A stretch of DNA of 64,000 nt from Diogma glabrata (taxonomy: Eukaryota; Arthropoda; Insecta; Diptera; Cylindrotomidae), in assembly GCA_963693315.1 (NCBI GenBank), contig OY856187.1, positions 114,468,437 to 114,532,436 of the forward strand. Direction: 5' to 3'. The notes under the pieces are model-generated. The model did not search any database. It was not told the origin of the DNA and saw only the letters and a list, made by a program, of their open reading frames with translations. Every line of letters starts with the position of its first letter. Position 1 is the first letter of the stretch. Of this stretch, positions 55,782 through 64,000 are shown in pieces. Position numbers and translations under genes: made by a program.

Positions 55782-56767
55782 TATATGGGTAGTTCTACAA
55801 ACATAGGAATTTTGGACGGCTCTGCTTATTTCGTATATTAATATGAAAAAAAATTTTTTTTTTCAAATGAAATTTGTAAACCTTAACTATGTCTAGCTGG
55901 TCACCCAAAATAAACCCGTTTCGAAATATATTTCTTACAAAAAAAATTATTCAAAACGTCAAATTATCAGTCCCCTGGCGAGTCCCACCTTGAAAGTCAA
56001 AGCTGGTAAACTAAATAATCAATGATTCTAAGTGTGTAGAGACAAATTTACACTGTAGTAATAATTTTGAATAATGATGCTTTAATAATGTGAATAATCA
56101 TAATATTACTCTATATTTCATATAAGATATATCCTATTAAAGTTTGTCCCACGAATTTGTTATTATTCTCCTGCCCAATCAAAACACATTGAAAATATTG
56201 GAAACTCATATTCCTATCAAGTTATCGCTCGTCACAGGAATTGATTAAAGTTCAAAACAGTCATCATTACTGCAAGATCGTGTGTTGCCCAGTCAAATTA
56301 TCAGTCCCCTGGCAAGTATTTTCGTAAAAAGTATTTTAATTACAGGTAATTTTGTAGTTTTATACGTCGTGAATATGTATTGCTTTGGTATACAATCCGT
56401 TTATTTGTTTTTAGACGTAATTTTGTAATTTTTAAGCGAAATACTGATAAATTGATAAATTCTCAGTCCCCTGGGGGTCAATTCTAACTGATGACTTCAA
56501 GTCATATGACTTGAATTTCGAAATTTCGAAATTGAAGTCATAAATATCGATTCTGTCTGGGTCATATGAGTTTTTCCAAACTCATTTGAAATGTCAAAAA
56601 GTCATTAAAAAAAAGCTGTGACTACCGTTATGTATTAAAAATTTCGAATAATAAATTTTAAAAAAACTAGCTAAAGCACACACAAACAGCGACAAGGTTG
56701 CTCTAGTTGATTATTTAGGAGAACATTTAGAGTTGGCTCGAAACCAATTTTCATCTGCAGAGGATGG

Positions 56768-56833
56768 TGTAGTGTATTTAAATGTCACAATTTATGATAA
56801 CATTTGCCAATACTTTACAACACTTACACATCA
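56768..56833 (-). repeat. 3' LTR of mag-like element (66 bp)
   Basis: TGTAGTGTATTTAAATGTCA at the start and ACACTTACACATCA at the end, on the plus strand. Identical over all 66 bases to 61,101-61,166. Confidence 0.92.
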
Positions 56834-57232
56834 CCTTACTTACAATCAAATAATTTAACAAAGACAATAAACTACTATTCACTTTACAGTATTGGACTTA
56901 TTTATTTATTTTACAATTTAACTGGTTGACCATTTAAATACAACTGACCAATTTTAATCTATTTTACAATCAAATCAATTCTTTTTTATGATTACAAAAA
57001 ACGGTAATCAACAATGTTCGCCGCATCAGATGTTTAGGTTCTTAACTTTACTTTATATTTTATAGTATGAAATAAATGGCAAAAGCCAGCTTTACATTGC
57101 ATTCAACTAATTAATTATTTTCTAATTAAAATACTTCAACTTTCCTCCTTTTAAATTTATACCCGATGTATAAAAGATATCTACTTATTACTATGAACCT
57201 ATACATACATGAATAAAATAATAACGACTTTT

Positions 57233-59683
57233 TTAATTACGGAGTCGATCAGGAAATCTTCTGATTCTTTTTGATCTTCTTAACTCTAATTGTGGACTCC
57301 CTTTTCTTTTGCTTGGGTTTCCGATCTCTCTCTCTCTTCTATGTTTTACAGTTAGCTTCCGTAGATTTGAATGATCAATTTTGATTGGATCTAACATGTG
57401 ATCGACTGCGGGATGATATTTATCTGCTAATTGTGATTTACGTATTTGGTTTATATGTACCGTTCTATTATAATCATTAATTTTAATTAAATACAAAAAC
57501 GTATTTAATCTTCTTATTACTCTAGCAGGTACCCATTTAATAAAGTTTTTGAAATGATTTCTGTAGAAGATCTTTTCTCCTACAAAATATTGGATATTAT
57601 TATTTTTGTTATTATTTTTATTTCTACTAACTAAATTTTTTAATCTATGCTTTTTCCTAATTCTATGGCACCTATTTAAGTCCTCCGAATTATCTAAATT
57701 GAATTCTTTATTATTTTTTATTTTTAAATTATCTAATAATATTCTAGGTTTAAAAGAAAAAATCAATTCTGCTGGAGATCTCAACGTTGACATACTCGGT
57801 GTGTTTCTTTGATTGAAAAGAAATTCTTCAACGGTTTCTTTGATATCGCCATTACCTTTTTCCATTATAAACTTTTTCAAAACATTTTTCACGGTTCGAA
57901 CATTTCGCTCAGCCAGTCCATTGCTTTGTGGAAAGTATGGGGGAGATTTTAAAAGCTCAATATTTAAACGGTTGCAAAATTGTTTAAGTTCAAATGAATT
58001 GAATGGTGGACCATTGTCGGATACTATTTGCGAAGGCAATCCAAATATTGTGAACAATTTTTTTAATTCTCTAATTACATCGGCAGCTGTAGTTCGTTTC
58101 ATTATAATGACATCACAATATTTGGTTTTGGAATCAATAACGATAAAAAATGTAAAACTCGAAAAGAAAAAAAAATCTACATGGATTCTTTCAAAAGGAA
58201 CTTCTGGTTCAGTCCATGAGGATGTAATTTTTTCTTTTGGGACTGAAAGCGTTTGTTGACACACGCTGCATTCTTTTAAAAATGTTTCTATTGCCTGGTC
58301 AATTTTTTCCCACCATACATAGGACCTAGCCATAATTTTCATCTTCACCATGCCTATGTGATTCATACTATGCATCTGTTTCAGAAACCGTTCTTGGAGG
58401 CTTGGTGGAATAACAACCCGATCTCCGTAGAACAAACAGTTTTTTTCCGTATTTAAACTTTGTTTTTTATTATAATACGGTTTTAAATTAGATGGTATAT
58501 TTGAAGGCCAATTAGTTTGAACATACTTCTGAACCTGACTTAGAATTCGATCTTTGGTTGTTTCTTGACTAATCTCTATCAAATTTAAAGGCACTTCATT
58601 ATCAGGCAACTCAATAAAATTTATAAAACTACATGATTCAATGTTGGTTGCCTCAGCTAATGGCAATCTAGACAAGGCATCTGCATTACCCATTTTGGAT
58701 CCTGGCCGATATTCCAATTTAAAATCATACATTGAAAGTAATACAGCCCACCTCTGCAGTCTTGCAGCTGCTACCCCTGCAGTTCCCTTTCCAGGCTTAA
58801 AAATTTCTTTTAACGCTTGGTGGTCTGTATATATAGTAAAAGACTGACCGTAAATATATTTGTGGAAACGTTTCACAGCAAAGACAATAGCTAGTGCTTC
58901 CCTATGAAGTTGGGAATAATTTTTTTCAGCTGGTGAGAGGGTACTTGACGCAAATAAGACAGGCCTCTCTTCACCATTTACTAGATGAGACATGACCGCT
59001 CCCACTCCATAGGGACTAGCATCACATGCAATAACTATTGGCTTCGCAGGATCATATAGTTCTAGAAGACTATTTTTCAATATAAGTGACTTTGTATTTT
59101 CAAATGACCTCTGACAAACATCATTCCATTCATATTTTATGCCTTTCCCTAGTAATCGATATAGATCTTTTAATTCGCTTGATAAGTTGGGAATAAAACG
59201 ACCATAGTAGTTCAACAATCCTAAATACGACTGTAATTGTTGAATGTTTGAGGGCGCTGGTGCTTGAACAATCGCCTTGACTTTATCCTCATTTGGACGA
59301 ATCCCCTCTTGCGATAAAGTATGACCTAGATATTGGACCGAAGTTTCAAAAAATTTGCATTTTTTTAAATTAATTTTGACATTAAATTTATTAAGTCGTT
59401 CTAGCACTTCTCTAAGATTACTTTTGCATTCTTCTAATGTCTTGCCTCCCACCAGTATATCATCCAGGTAACACACTATGTTAGGAATGTCCAACAGAAT
59501 TTGATCCATAATCGACTGGAAAATGGATGGAGCCGATGATATACCGAAAGGCAATCTCGTAAATTGGAAAAGTCCTTTATGTGTGTTAATGGTCAGATAT
59601 TTTCGACTATTTTCTTCAAACTTGTTGGTACGCTCCAGCAAGATCGATAACACAAAAATATTTAGAAGTCGCAAGACTAGCAA
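57233..59683 (-). pseudogene. Mag-like pol, C-terminal part: RT, RNase H, integrase
   Basis: After the frameshift near 59,619-59,622 the meaningful reading begins at about residue 22. RT: Leu-Pro-Phe-Gly-Ile-Ser-Ser-Ala-Pro and the catalytic Tyr-Leu-Asp-Asp at about residue 72. RNase H: Ala-Cys-Asp-Ala-Ser at about 170, Arg-Glu-Ala-Leu-Ala and Tyr-Thr-Asp-His-Gln-Ala-Leu. Integrase: an HHCC-type zinc region with His-Ile-Gly-Met-Val and Cys-Ser-Val-Cys, then Asp in His-Val-Asp-Phe, Asp in Val-Ser-Asp-Asn-Gly-Pro, and Glu in Gly-Leu-Ala-Glu-Arg. An Arg/Lys-rich C-terminus follows. The usual Ala-Gly-Pro after the first integrase Asp is replaced by a Phe/Ser-rich stretch, probably local damage. 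It runs to a natural stop at 57,233. Confidence 0.9.
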
Positions 59684-61031
59684 ATATTTCTTCTATAATA
59701 GGTATAGGATAGTGTTCAGTTGCTATATGCTTATTTACTGTTGCTCTACAATCCATGCATATCCTGATTTCACCTGATGATTTTGGGACAACAACAATTG
59801 GGCTAGCCCATTGACTTGACTTGACAGGCAACAATATATTATCATCGACTAATCTTTTAATTTCACTTTCTACATTTTCTTTTAATTTAAACGGCACCGC
59901 ATAAGCTTTGTGAAAAATGGGTGTTACGTTATCATTTAAAATAATTTCCGCCTCAAACTTGACTATTGGACTGGACTGAGACGAAACGACGTTTGGAAAA
60001 TTGTTTTGAATATTTTCTAAAATAGTACTATTAATATGACATACCGACTCGTTTGCTTTAACCCCGTTGAAAAGTTTCCCTCTCCAATCAGGAACTAATA
60101 CGTCTAACCATGATCTTCCTAGTAGTGGCTTGAAATATTTTCCACTTTTAATAACAAATAATTCCAACATAAATATGCCATCATTGAACTCAACAGCAAC
60201 CTTGATTTTTTCAATGGTATTAAGTGTTTGACCTGAAACTGCGAATAATATATTAGATACTGGTTCAATTTTTAATTCTGAAAACTTAGACAAATACTCA
60301 TCTTCACTTAAAATACTAGAACACGCTCCCGTATCGATTTCCATCAGCAATTGTTGATTTGCGACCTTTAATACTAGAATATCACTCTCCGAACTGATTG
60401 AATTTATTTGTATAGACTTTATTCTCCTCGATCCATTCATACACATAGTTGAAGTATGTCCTCTTTTTTCACATTTAAAACAGATCCAGTTGACTGCCGG
60501 ACACGTAGTAACATCGTGTTTTCTCCCACACCGGAAACACTGACTATATTGTTGTTGACCTCGATTCTGACCTTCATTTCGATTATAAAAACTGGAACTT
60601 TGCTGCTGACTTTGACTTTGACCTTGATTTTTATTCACTCGTGACATGTGCTTATTTTCTCTTCTATTCGGATGAACATTATTTCTAACGCTTTGTATAA
60701 TATTGTCTTCCATTTCTTCGACGCTATATTGCGGTGATGGTTGTATTGCTTTCTTAAATTTAAACCTTTCAGCTCGTTTGTTCAGCCTTGGTGCAAAATG
60801 ATTGCGTAATATTTGTAACAACTCCTTAAAAGATTTTTCACACGGTTTCATCGGCTGCACAAGCGATTTTAGAATTTGGTAGGTATTTTTACCTATGACG
60901 CTTAAGAACAAATTTATCTTTTTTGTCTCCTCAATCGTATTTATTTCAAAGAATATGGATAATCGCTCTTCATAGGACTCAAAATCTTCTCCAGGTTCGA
61001 ATTCTTCGATTTTTCCTATTAAATTTGGCAT
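59616..61031 (-). pseudogene. Mag-like gag-protease-RT N-terminus (deleted gag, frameshifted)
   Basis: Starts at ATG 61,031-61,029, 70 bases inside the 5' LTR. The gag N-terminus reads Glu-Asp-Phe-Glu-Ser-Tyr-Glu-Glu-Arg-Leu and Phe-Leu-Ser-Val-Ile-Gly, as in mag/K02A2.6-like gags. Just after Arg-Phe-Lys-Phe (about residue 90, near 60,760) the central capsid part expected in the family is missing; the text jumps to a Lys-Lys-Ala-Ile segment usually found ~70 residues later. Two Cys-x2-Cys zinc knuckles follow at about 165-200, then protease Ile-Asp-Thr-Gly-Ala at about 233, then RT up to Asp-Leu-Ala-Gly-Ala-Tyr-Gln-Gln, where a one-base shift closes the frame. Confidence 0.85.
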
Positions 61032-61084
61032 TGTAAAGTTTAACTAAACAATTATTTGCGGTAAACCAGATTAAATGTTTTGTT

Positions 61085-61099
61085 TATCTCGCCGCCAAT
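61085..61099 (-). promoter_or_regulatory. Primer binding site of mag-like element
   Basis: TGGCGGCGAGATAAA on the minus strand, two bases after the 5' LTR end. It begins with TGG as expected for pairing to a tRNA CCA end. I could not assign the tRNA. Confidence 0.5.
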
Positions 61100-61100
61100 T

Positions 61101-61166
61101 TGTAGTGTATTTAAATGTCACAATTTATGATAACATTTGCCAATACTTTACAACACTTACACATCA
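61101..61166 (-). repeat. 5' LTR of mag-like element (66 bp)
   Basis: Identical to 56,768-56,833. A 66-bp LTR leaves little room for separate promoter, initiation and polyadenylation signals, so some must lie in the internal region. Confidence 0.92.
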
Positions 61167-61319
61167 GATGGAAAATGCAAACTTGCAGAGCAATGGCAGG
61201 ATGTAGCATGCCTTATAAATGCAATGGGAGGGGCTCATAAGACTTGACCAACTTGGAAAAAATATTGGGAGGATTTACGGTAAGCTAAATTACTTGATTA
61301 GAACATTTAAGCACTAATA

Positions 61320-61484
61320 CCATCCTCTTTGTCATCCACGTCATTGAAATTTCGTTATCCGACGGCAAAGTATAATTTTCTGTCAACATAATATTATGGA
61401 TGATAGCGCATCCATTAATTATACTGCCGGATTGTTGAAGAGTATACTTCAAAATTCTTTGACGAGAGAGACATCGAAAACGAC
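61320..61484 (-). pseudogene. PIF/Harbinger transposase C-terminal fragment
   Basis: On the minus strand this reads Arg-Cys-Leu-Ser-Arg-Gln-Arg-Ile-Leu-Lys-Tyr, then Ile-Ile-Asn-Gly-Cys-Ala-Ile-Ile-His-Asn-Ile, the conserved end of DDE transposases of the PIF/Harbinger type (Val-Asn-Ala-Cys-x-x-Leu-His-Asn consensus). It is uninterrupted over about 55 codons. The catalytic core is absent. It converges on the Myb-like gene relic. Confidence 0.8.
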
Positions 61485-62149
61485 TTTTTAAAATATATAT
61501 TTTGAATAAAACTTAAAATTATGTATGATAAAGATACACAAATTTACATAAAACTGACAGTAATTGAATTCTTTAAAAGTCAAACAGTCATTCTAGGAAA
61601 ATTGATTTGAAGTCACTCAGTTTTTGACTTAGAATCGCAAAACATAGAATTTTGAGTTCGAATAAATGAGTGACTCTCTTTGAGTTGGATTTTTTTAACA
61701 GTCATATGACTGAGTCACCTCATCAAGTTAGAATTGACCCCCTGGTCTCTTAGTGACTTAAATATTTGGGATTTTGACTTAAATAAATGTTTATTTCGTA
61801 TATTGAGATAATTTTGAGTTATTTTAGGAGTAAGAAGCATTTTTTTTTATTGCGACACTTGTATTTTTTTTTTGACTGGCCACATTCAGAGAAGTTGAAA
61901 GAACGTCATCAACTTTAACTAAAACTACTTGCCAGAACTTATACGCAAAAAACATGTCGTGGCGTAACTAGCTCCATTTTCTTCCTTCGTGTGTAGAACT
62001 ACCCATATAGTATATCGATCAAAACCATGATCGATATACTTGCTATTTGCTAGATACAACAATTTAAGTCAGATAGTAGAATAAATTAATAGAATTAATG
62101 TTACACGAATAAAAAGATTCTAAAGAGGTAAGAAACATATAGGGTTAAT

Positions 62150-62690
62150 CCAAATAATCTTTCCAAAATATATCCTAACCTTTACTAACCTATGTGCACT
62201 ATATCAGTACGTTAGCATATCGAAATGTTAGAATATCACCATATCAGGATATTAGCATATCATCGTATAGGAATTTCAGAATCTGAGCATAACAGTATAT
62301 CAATCAATATATTGACATATCTAGAAATCAGCATGTGTAAGAACTTTTTGGTGAGAGGTTCAGGAGCGGATAAAATATTTCCTTTAAAAAAATCTCTAAA
62401 TATATCATCATTTTAGCGAAACAGTATTTCTTAGCATAGCCGCATATTCACAAATCGGTCTATCCACGGTACTGCATATCAGCATATATTAGATTAGCAG
62501 GTTTCATAAAAGTCAGGAAAACAGTTATCAGTATATTGGAATATCATCATACATCAACTTTTCAGCATATTAACGTTTCAGAATATCAGCATATAAACAG
62601 ATAAGTATATCAAAATGAAAGCATATTAGAATCTCAGCATATCTGCATATCTCTATACTAACAATTCACCATATCACCATATAAAGACTG
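62150..62690 (+). repeat. Degenerate array of AGCATATCA-like units
   Basis: Words such as AGCATATC, AGAATATCA, AGTATATC and ACCATATCA recur every 9-12 bases over about 500 bp, with a less regular stretch at about 62,330-62,450. The signal looks like an old, strongly mutated short-period minisatellite. The small ORFs inside it are incidental. Confidence 0.65.
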
Positions 62691-62842
62691 TTTGTTTTAA
62701 GACTGCGTATAAAGACTGTTTGTTTAAAGATTCGATCATATTGAGAAAGCAATAATAAAGTCTCTATTAAATCTCTATTGAAATCTCTGCTGTACGATAA
62801 ACGAGAAACGACCCAAGTAGGTTTTGCCAGACATTGACATAC

Positions 62843-63620
62843 GGCCAAGCACTGGTCCATTAATGGTTAACAGTACTTGGCTATTGTTACTGGGCCAATA
62901 CTAGAACCAATTATCGGCCGATCTATGGTTTACAGAAAATAGCCAGTATATTGTTACCTTTGAATGGCCAAGCACTGGCCCATGAATGGTAAATATTACT
63001 TGGCTATTATTATTGGGCCAGTACTGTAGCCATGAATTTGCCGATCTATGTCATTTTTTTTAAATTTCACTAGAGTATTATCCCTTTTAGAAATACATAG
63101 TTTGAAAAATTTCACATATAGTTTAGTTATCGCCTTGTCGGTTGAAAGACTATGGTAATAAAGAAAAGGTTGGCATATGTTTTAATTTATTTTCATTTCT
63201 ATTTTATTTTAATTATTTTGTAAATAATTTATTTAAATTTATGTATAAAAAATATTATTTTATATTTTTTTTAATGGCGGAGTACTGGCCGAGTCAGGGC
63301 GGTGTTTAACATTACTCAGCAAATTCTTGCAACTGAACCAGTTGTATGGGGAGTTTTGAATTTTTTCCGTCATTTTTATTTTATTTTAAATTAGTATTTA
63401 ATTTATTTAAATTTACATATGATAATAATGTATATTTGTTTTAACGGCCCAGTTATGGTTGCCAGTGTTTGGCCCAAGAATGGCAACCATTTATTGTCCG
63501 AGGTTATTATCCAGTAAAATTATGTTAATGCCCCAGTCGTGGTTGCCAGTACTCGCCCATTGCTGCATTACTGGCTGCCAGTAATGGACCATTACTGGAC
63601 CAGTTGTACAACCTTGTATG
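62843..63620 (+). repeat. Diverged GGCCAGTAC-rich repeat block
   Basis: Two ~90-bp units (62,843 and 62,966, about 123 bp apart) share GGCCAAGCACTGG.CCAT, TTACTTGGCTATT, a TGGGCCA block and GCCGATCTATG. Related words (GCCAGT, TACTGGCC, GAACCAGTTGTATGG) recur at 63,275-63,350 and 63,440-63,625. AT-rich spacers separate the clusters. The element class is unknown. Confidence 0.65.
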
Positions 63621-63625
63621 GGGAC

Positions 63626-64000
63626 CAACAAAAATCCATTAAATAGGCATTTCCTTGTAAACTCTAAACCACACAGACTTTACAATATCCAAACTATAAA
63701 TCATACATTCGTTCCGTACTATCAAAAAACCTAAAATCGTTTCATAAAGTAATATCTGAACGTATACAACGTCTCGATGTTTTATTTCAAAAACTTTTAA
63801 CTTGTTCTTGTTTCGCATACATCGAATACATTAAATGTTTTTTTTTTCTTATTTTTTTTTTCTTTTGACAATGTGAAATGAATATAGTTTTTCTTGTTTT
63901 AAACAAAAGCTAAATATAGTAAACGGATCATGCACAGAAGCGTTGATGCTGAATTATTGATGGAGTACTTCATACAATGACTTTTGGCTTTTATATGTTA
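63626..64000. other. AT-rich DNA, nothing recognised
   Basis: T-rich runs near 63,838-63,862 only. Confidence 0.45.

Larger units (their letters stand above)
56768..61166 (-). mobile_element. Mag-like Ty3/gypsy retrotransposon with 66-bp LTRs
   Basis: A 4,399-bp minus-strand element bounded by two identical 66-bp repeats (TG...CA) and flanked by GATGG on both sides (56,763-56,767 and 61,167-61,171), the expected 5-bp target duplication. Gag, protease, RT, RNase H and integrase are in gypsy order. Mag-clade features include the fused gag-pol ORF, Asp-Leu-Ala-Gly-Ala-Tyr in RT, and very short LTRs (the silkworm mag element is known for LTRs under 100 bp). Gag appears internally deleted and RT has one frameshift. 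Confidence 0.92.
56670..61285 (+). pseudogene. Harbinger Myb/SANT-like gene relic, split by retrotransposon
   Basis: The DNA-binding accessory protein of Harbinger elements contains a Myb/SANT-like trihelix domain. The first part (56,670-56,767) reads Leu-Val-Asp-Tyr-Leu-Gly-Glu-His-Leu-Glu-Leu-Ala. The second part (from 61,172) reads Lys-Leu-Ala-Glu-Gln-Trp-Gln-Asp-Val-Ala and Trp-Lys-Lys-Tyr-Trp-Glu-Asp-Leu. The spaced Trp residues and helix pattern are the family signature. The gypsy insertion lies between the two parts, in an Asp-Gly codon pair. There is also an in-frame TGA near 61,230. The end at CGGTAAGC (about 61,277) could be a splice donor. Confidence 0.75.
56474..61741. mobile_element. 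PIF/Harbinger-like element, split by a retrotransposon
   Basis: Terminal inverted repeats GGGGTCAATTCTAACT and AGTTAGAATTGACCCC lie between CTG at 56,471-56,473 and CTG at 61,742-61,744, a 3-bp duplication as in PIF/Harbinger. An AGTCATATGACT-type palindrome sits subterminally at both ends (about 56,498-56,511 and 61,700-61,711), a likely transposase-binding site. It carries a Myb-like gene relic (plus strand) and a transposase C-terminus (minus strand), the two proteins typical of this superfamily. Removing the gypsy insert and one GATGG leaves about 864 bp, so most of the transposase gene is deleted. Confidence 0.88.
55782..62009. mobile_element. Outer TIR element hosting a two-level nest
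   Basis: TATATGGGTAGTTCTACA at 55,782 and its reverse complement ending at 62,009 extend to about 26 bp of imperfect terminal inverted repeat. TA flanks both ends and would fit a TA target duplication, but this is ambiguous because the repeat itself starts with TA. Inside the left part, CAGTCCCCTGG occurs three times (about 55,968, 56,302 and 56,464), twice preceded by AAATTAT; the third copy is the target of the Harbinger insertion. No transposase was seen. Without its inserts the element would be about 950 bp. Confidence 0.7.

Noticed and set aside
57813..58259. A 148-codon plus-strand ORF
   Set aside because: It is the antisense of the mag-like integrase coding region.
1..64000. CRISPR arrays, bacterial operons, riboswitches or replication origins
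   Set aside because: The regular repeats are short-period minisatellites without unique spacers, and the sequence is clearly eukaryotic.

Overview
This window is AT-rich eukaryotic DNA from an animal, most likely an insect and probably a fly. That placement rests on the mix of transposable elements (BEL/Pao, mag-like Ty3/gypsy, Penelope-like, jockey/CR1-type LINEs, hAT, PIF/Harbinger, tRNA-derived SINEs) and on base composition; it is inference, because no host gene gives a direct taxonomic anchor. I found no convincing host protein-coding gene, no functional tRNA or rRNA gene and no CRISPR. The window reads as intergenic or intronic DNA colonised by repeats.

Layout. 1-3.4 kb: the 3' end of a LINE, then a decayed antisense LINE broken by an insertion that holds a ~305-bp dimer. 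3.4-8 kb: mostly unrecognised AT-rich DNA. 8.16-8.82 kb: a 9-bp minisatellite (GGTGGTCAT). 8.9-10.7 kb: dispersed repeat families (called A, B and R here) and a SINE with an Arg-tRNA-like head. 11.4-14.6 kb: a Penelope-like element made of two head-to-head copies, one arm holding a 688-bp foldback element. 14.6-15.8 kb: diverged tandem repeats. 16.9-21.8 kb: an inverted-repeat element with an internal duplication, satellite blocks and a nested 5'-truncated LINE; 24.6-26.4 kb holds a second, inverted partial copy. 26.9-30.4 kb: a Lys-tRNA-like SINE, further repeats, a foldback element and a LINE 3' end.

30.4-37.2 kb: a nearly intact BEL/Pao retrotransposon with 722-bp LTRs that differ at one visible position, a tRNA-Tyr-type primer site, gag with one frameshift and pol with one in-frame stop. 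37.2-45.3 kb: low-repeat AT-rich DNA with one weak small ORF, a second Lys-type SINE and an integrase relic. 45.35-46.15 kb: a second 9-bp minisatellite (CTCACTCAA). 46.3-47.7 kb: a foldback element. 48.8 kb: a 97-bp hairpin element. 49.6-49.8 kb: an LTR end with a tRNA-Trp-type primer site. 52.6-54.8 kb: a hAT element with a perfect 8-bp target duplication, filled with a LINE endonuclease fragment.

55.8-62.0 kb: the most structured region, a three-level nest. A TIR element contains a PIF/Harbinger element (3-bp CTG duplication, relics of its Myb-like and transposase genes), which contains a mag-like gypsy retrotransposon with two identical 66-bp LTRs and a 5-bp GATGG duplication. The window ends with two degenerate repeat arrays.

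The genes do not form a host pathway. Each coding relic belongs to its own element: gag packages RNA, protease/RT/RNase H/integrase copy and insert it, LINE EN/RT and Penelope RT/GIY-YIG perform target-primed insertion, and hAT/Harbinger transposases cut and paste. Every multi-domain ORF here carries at least one break, so none of these copies looks autonomous as read.
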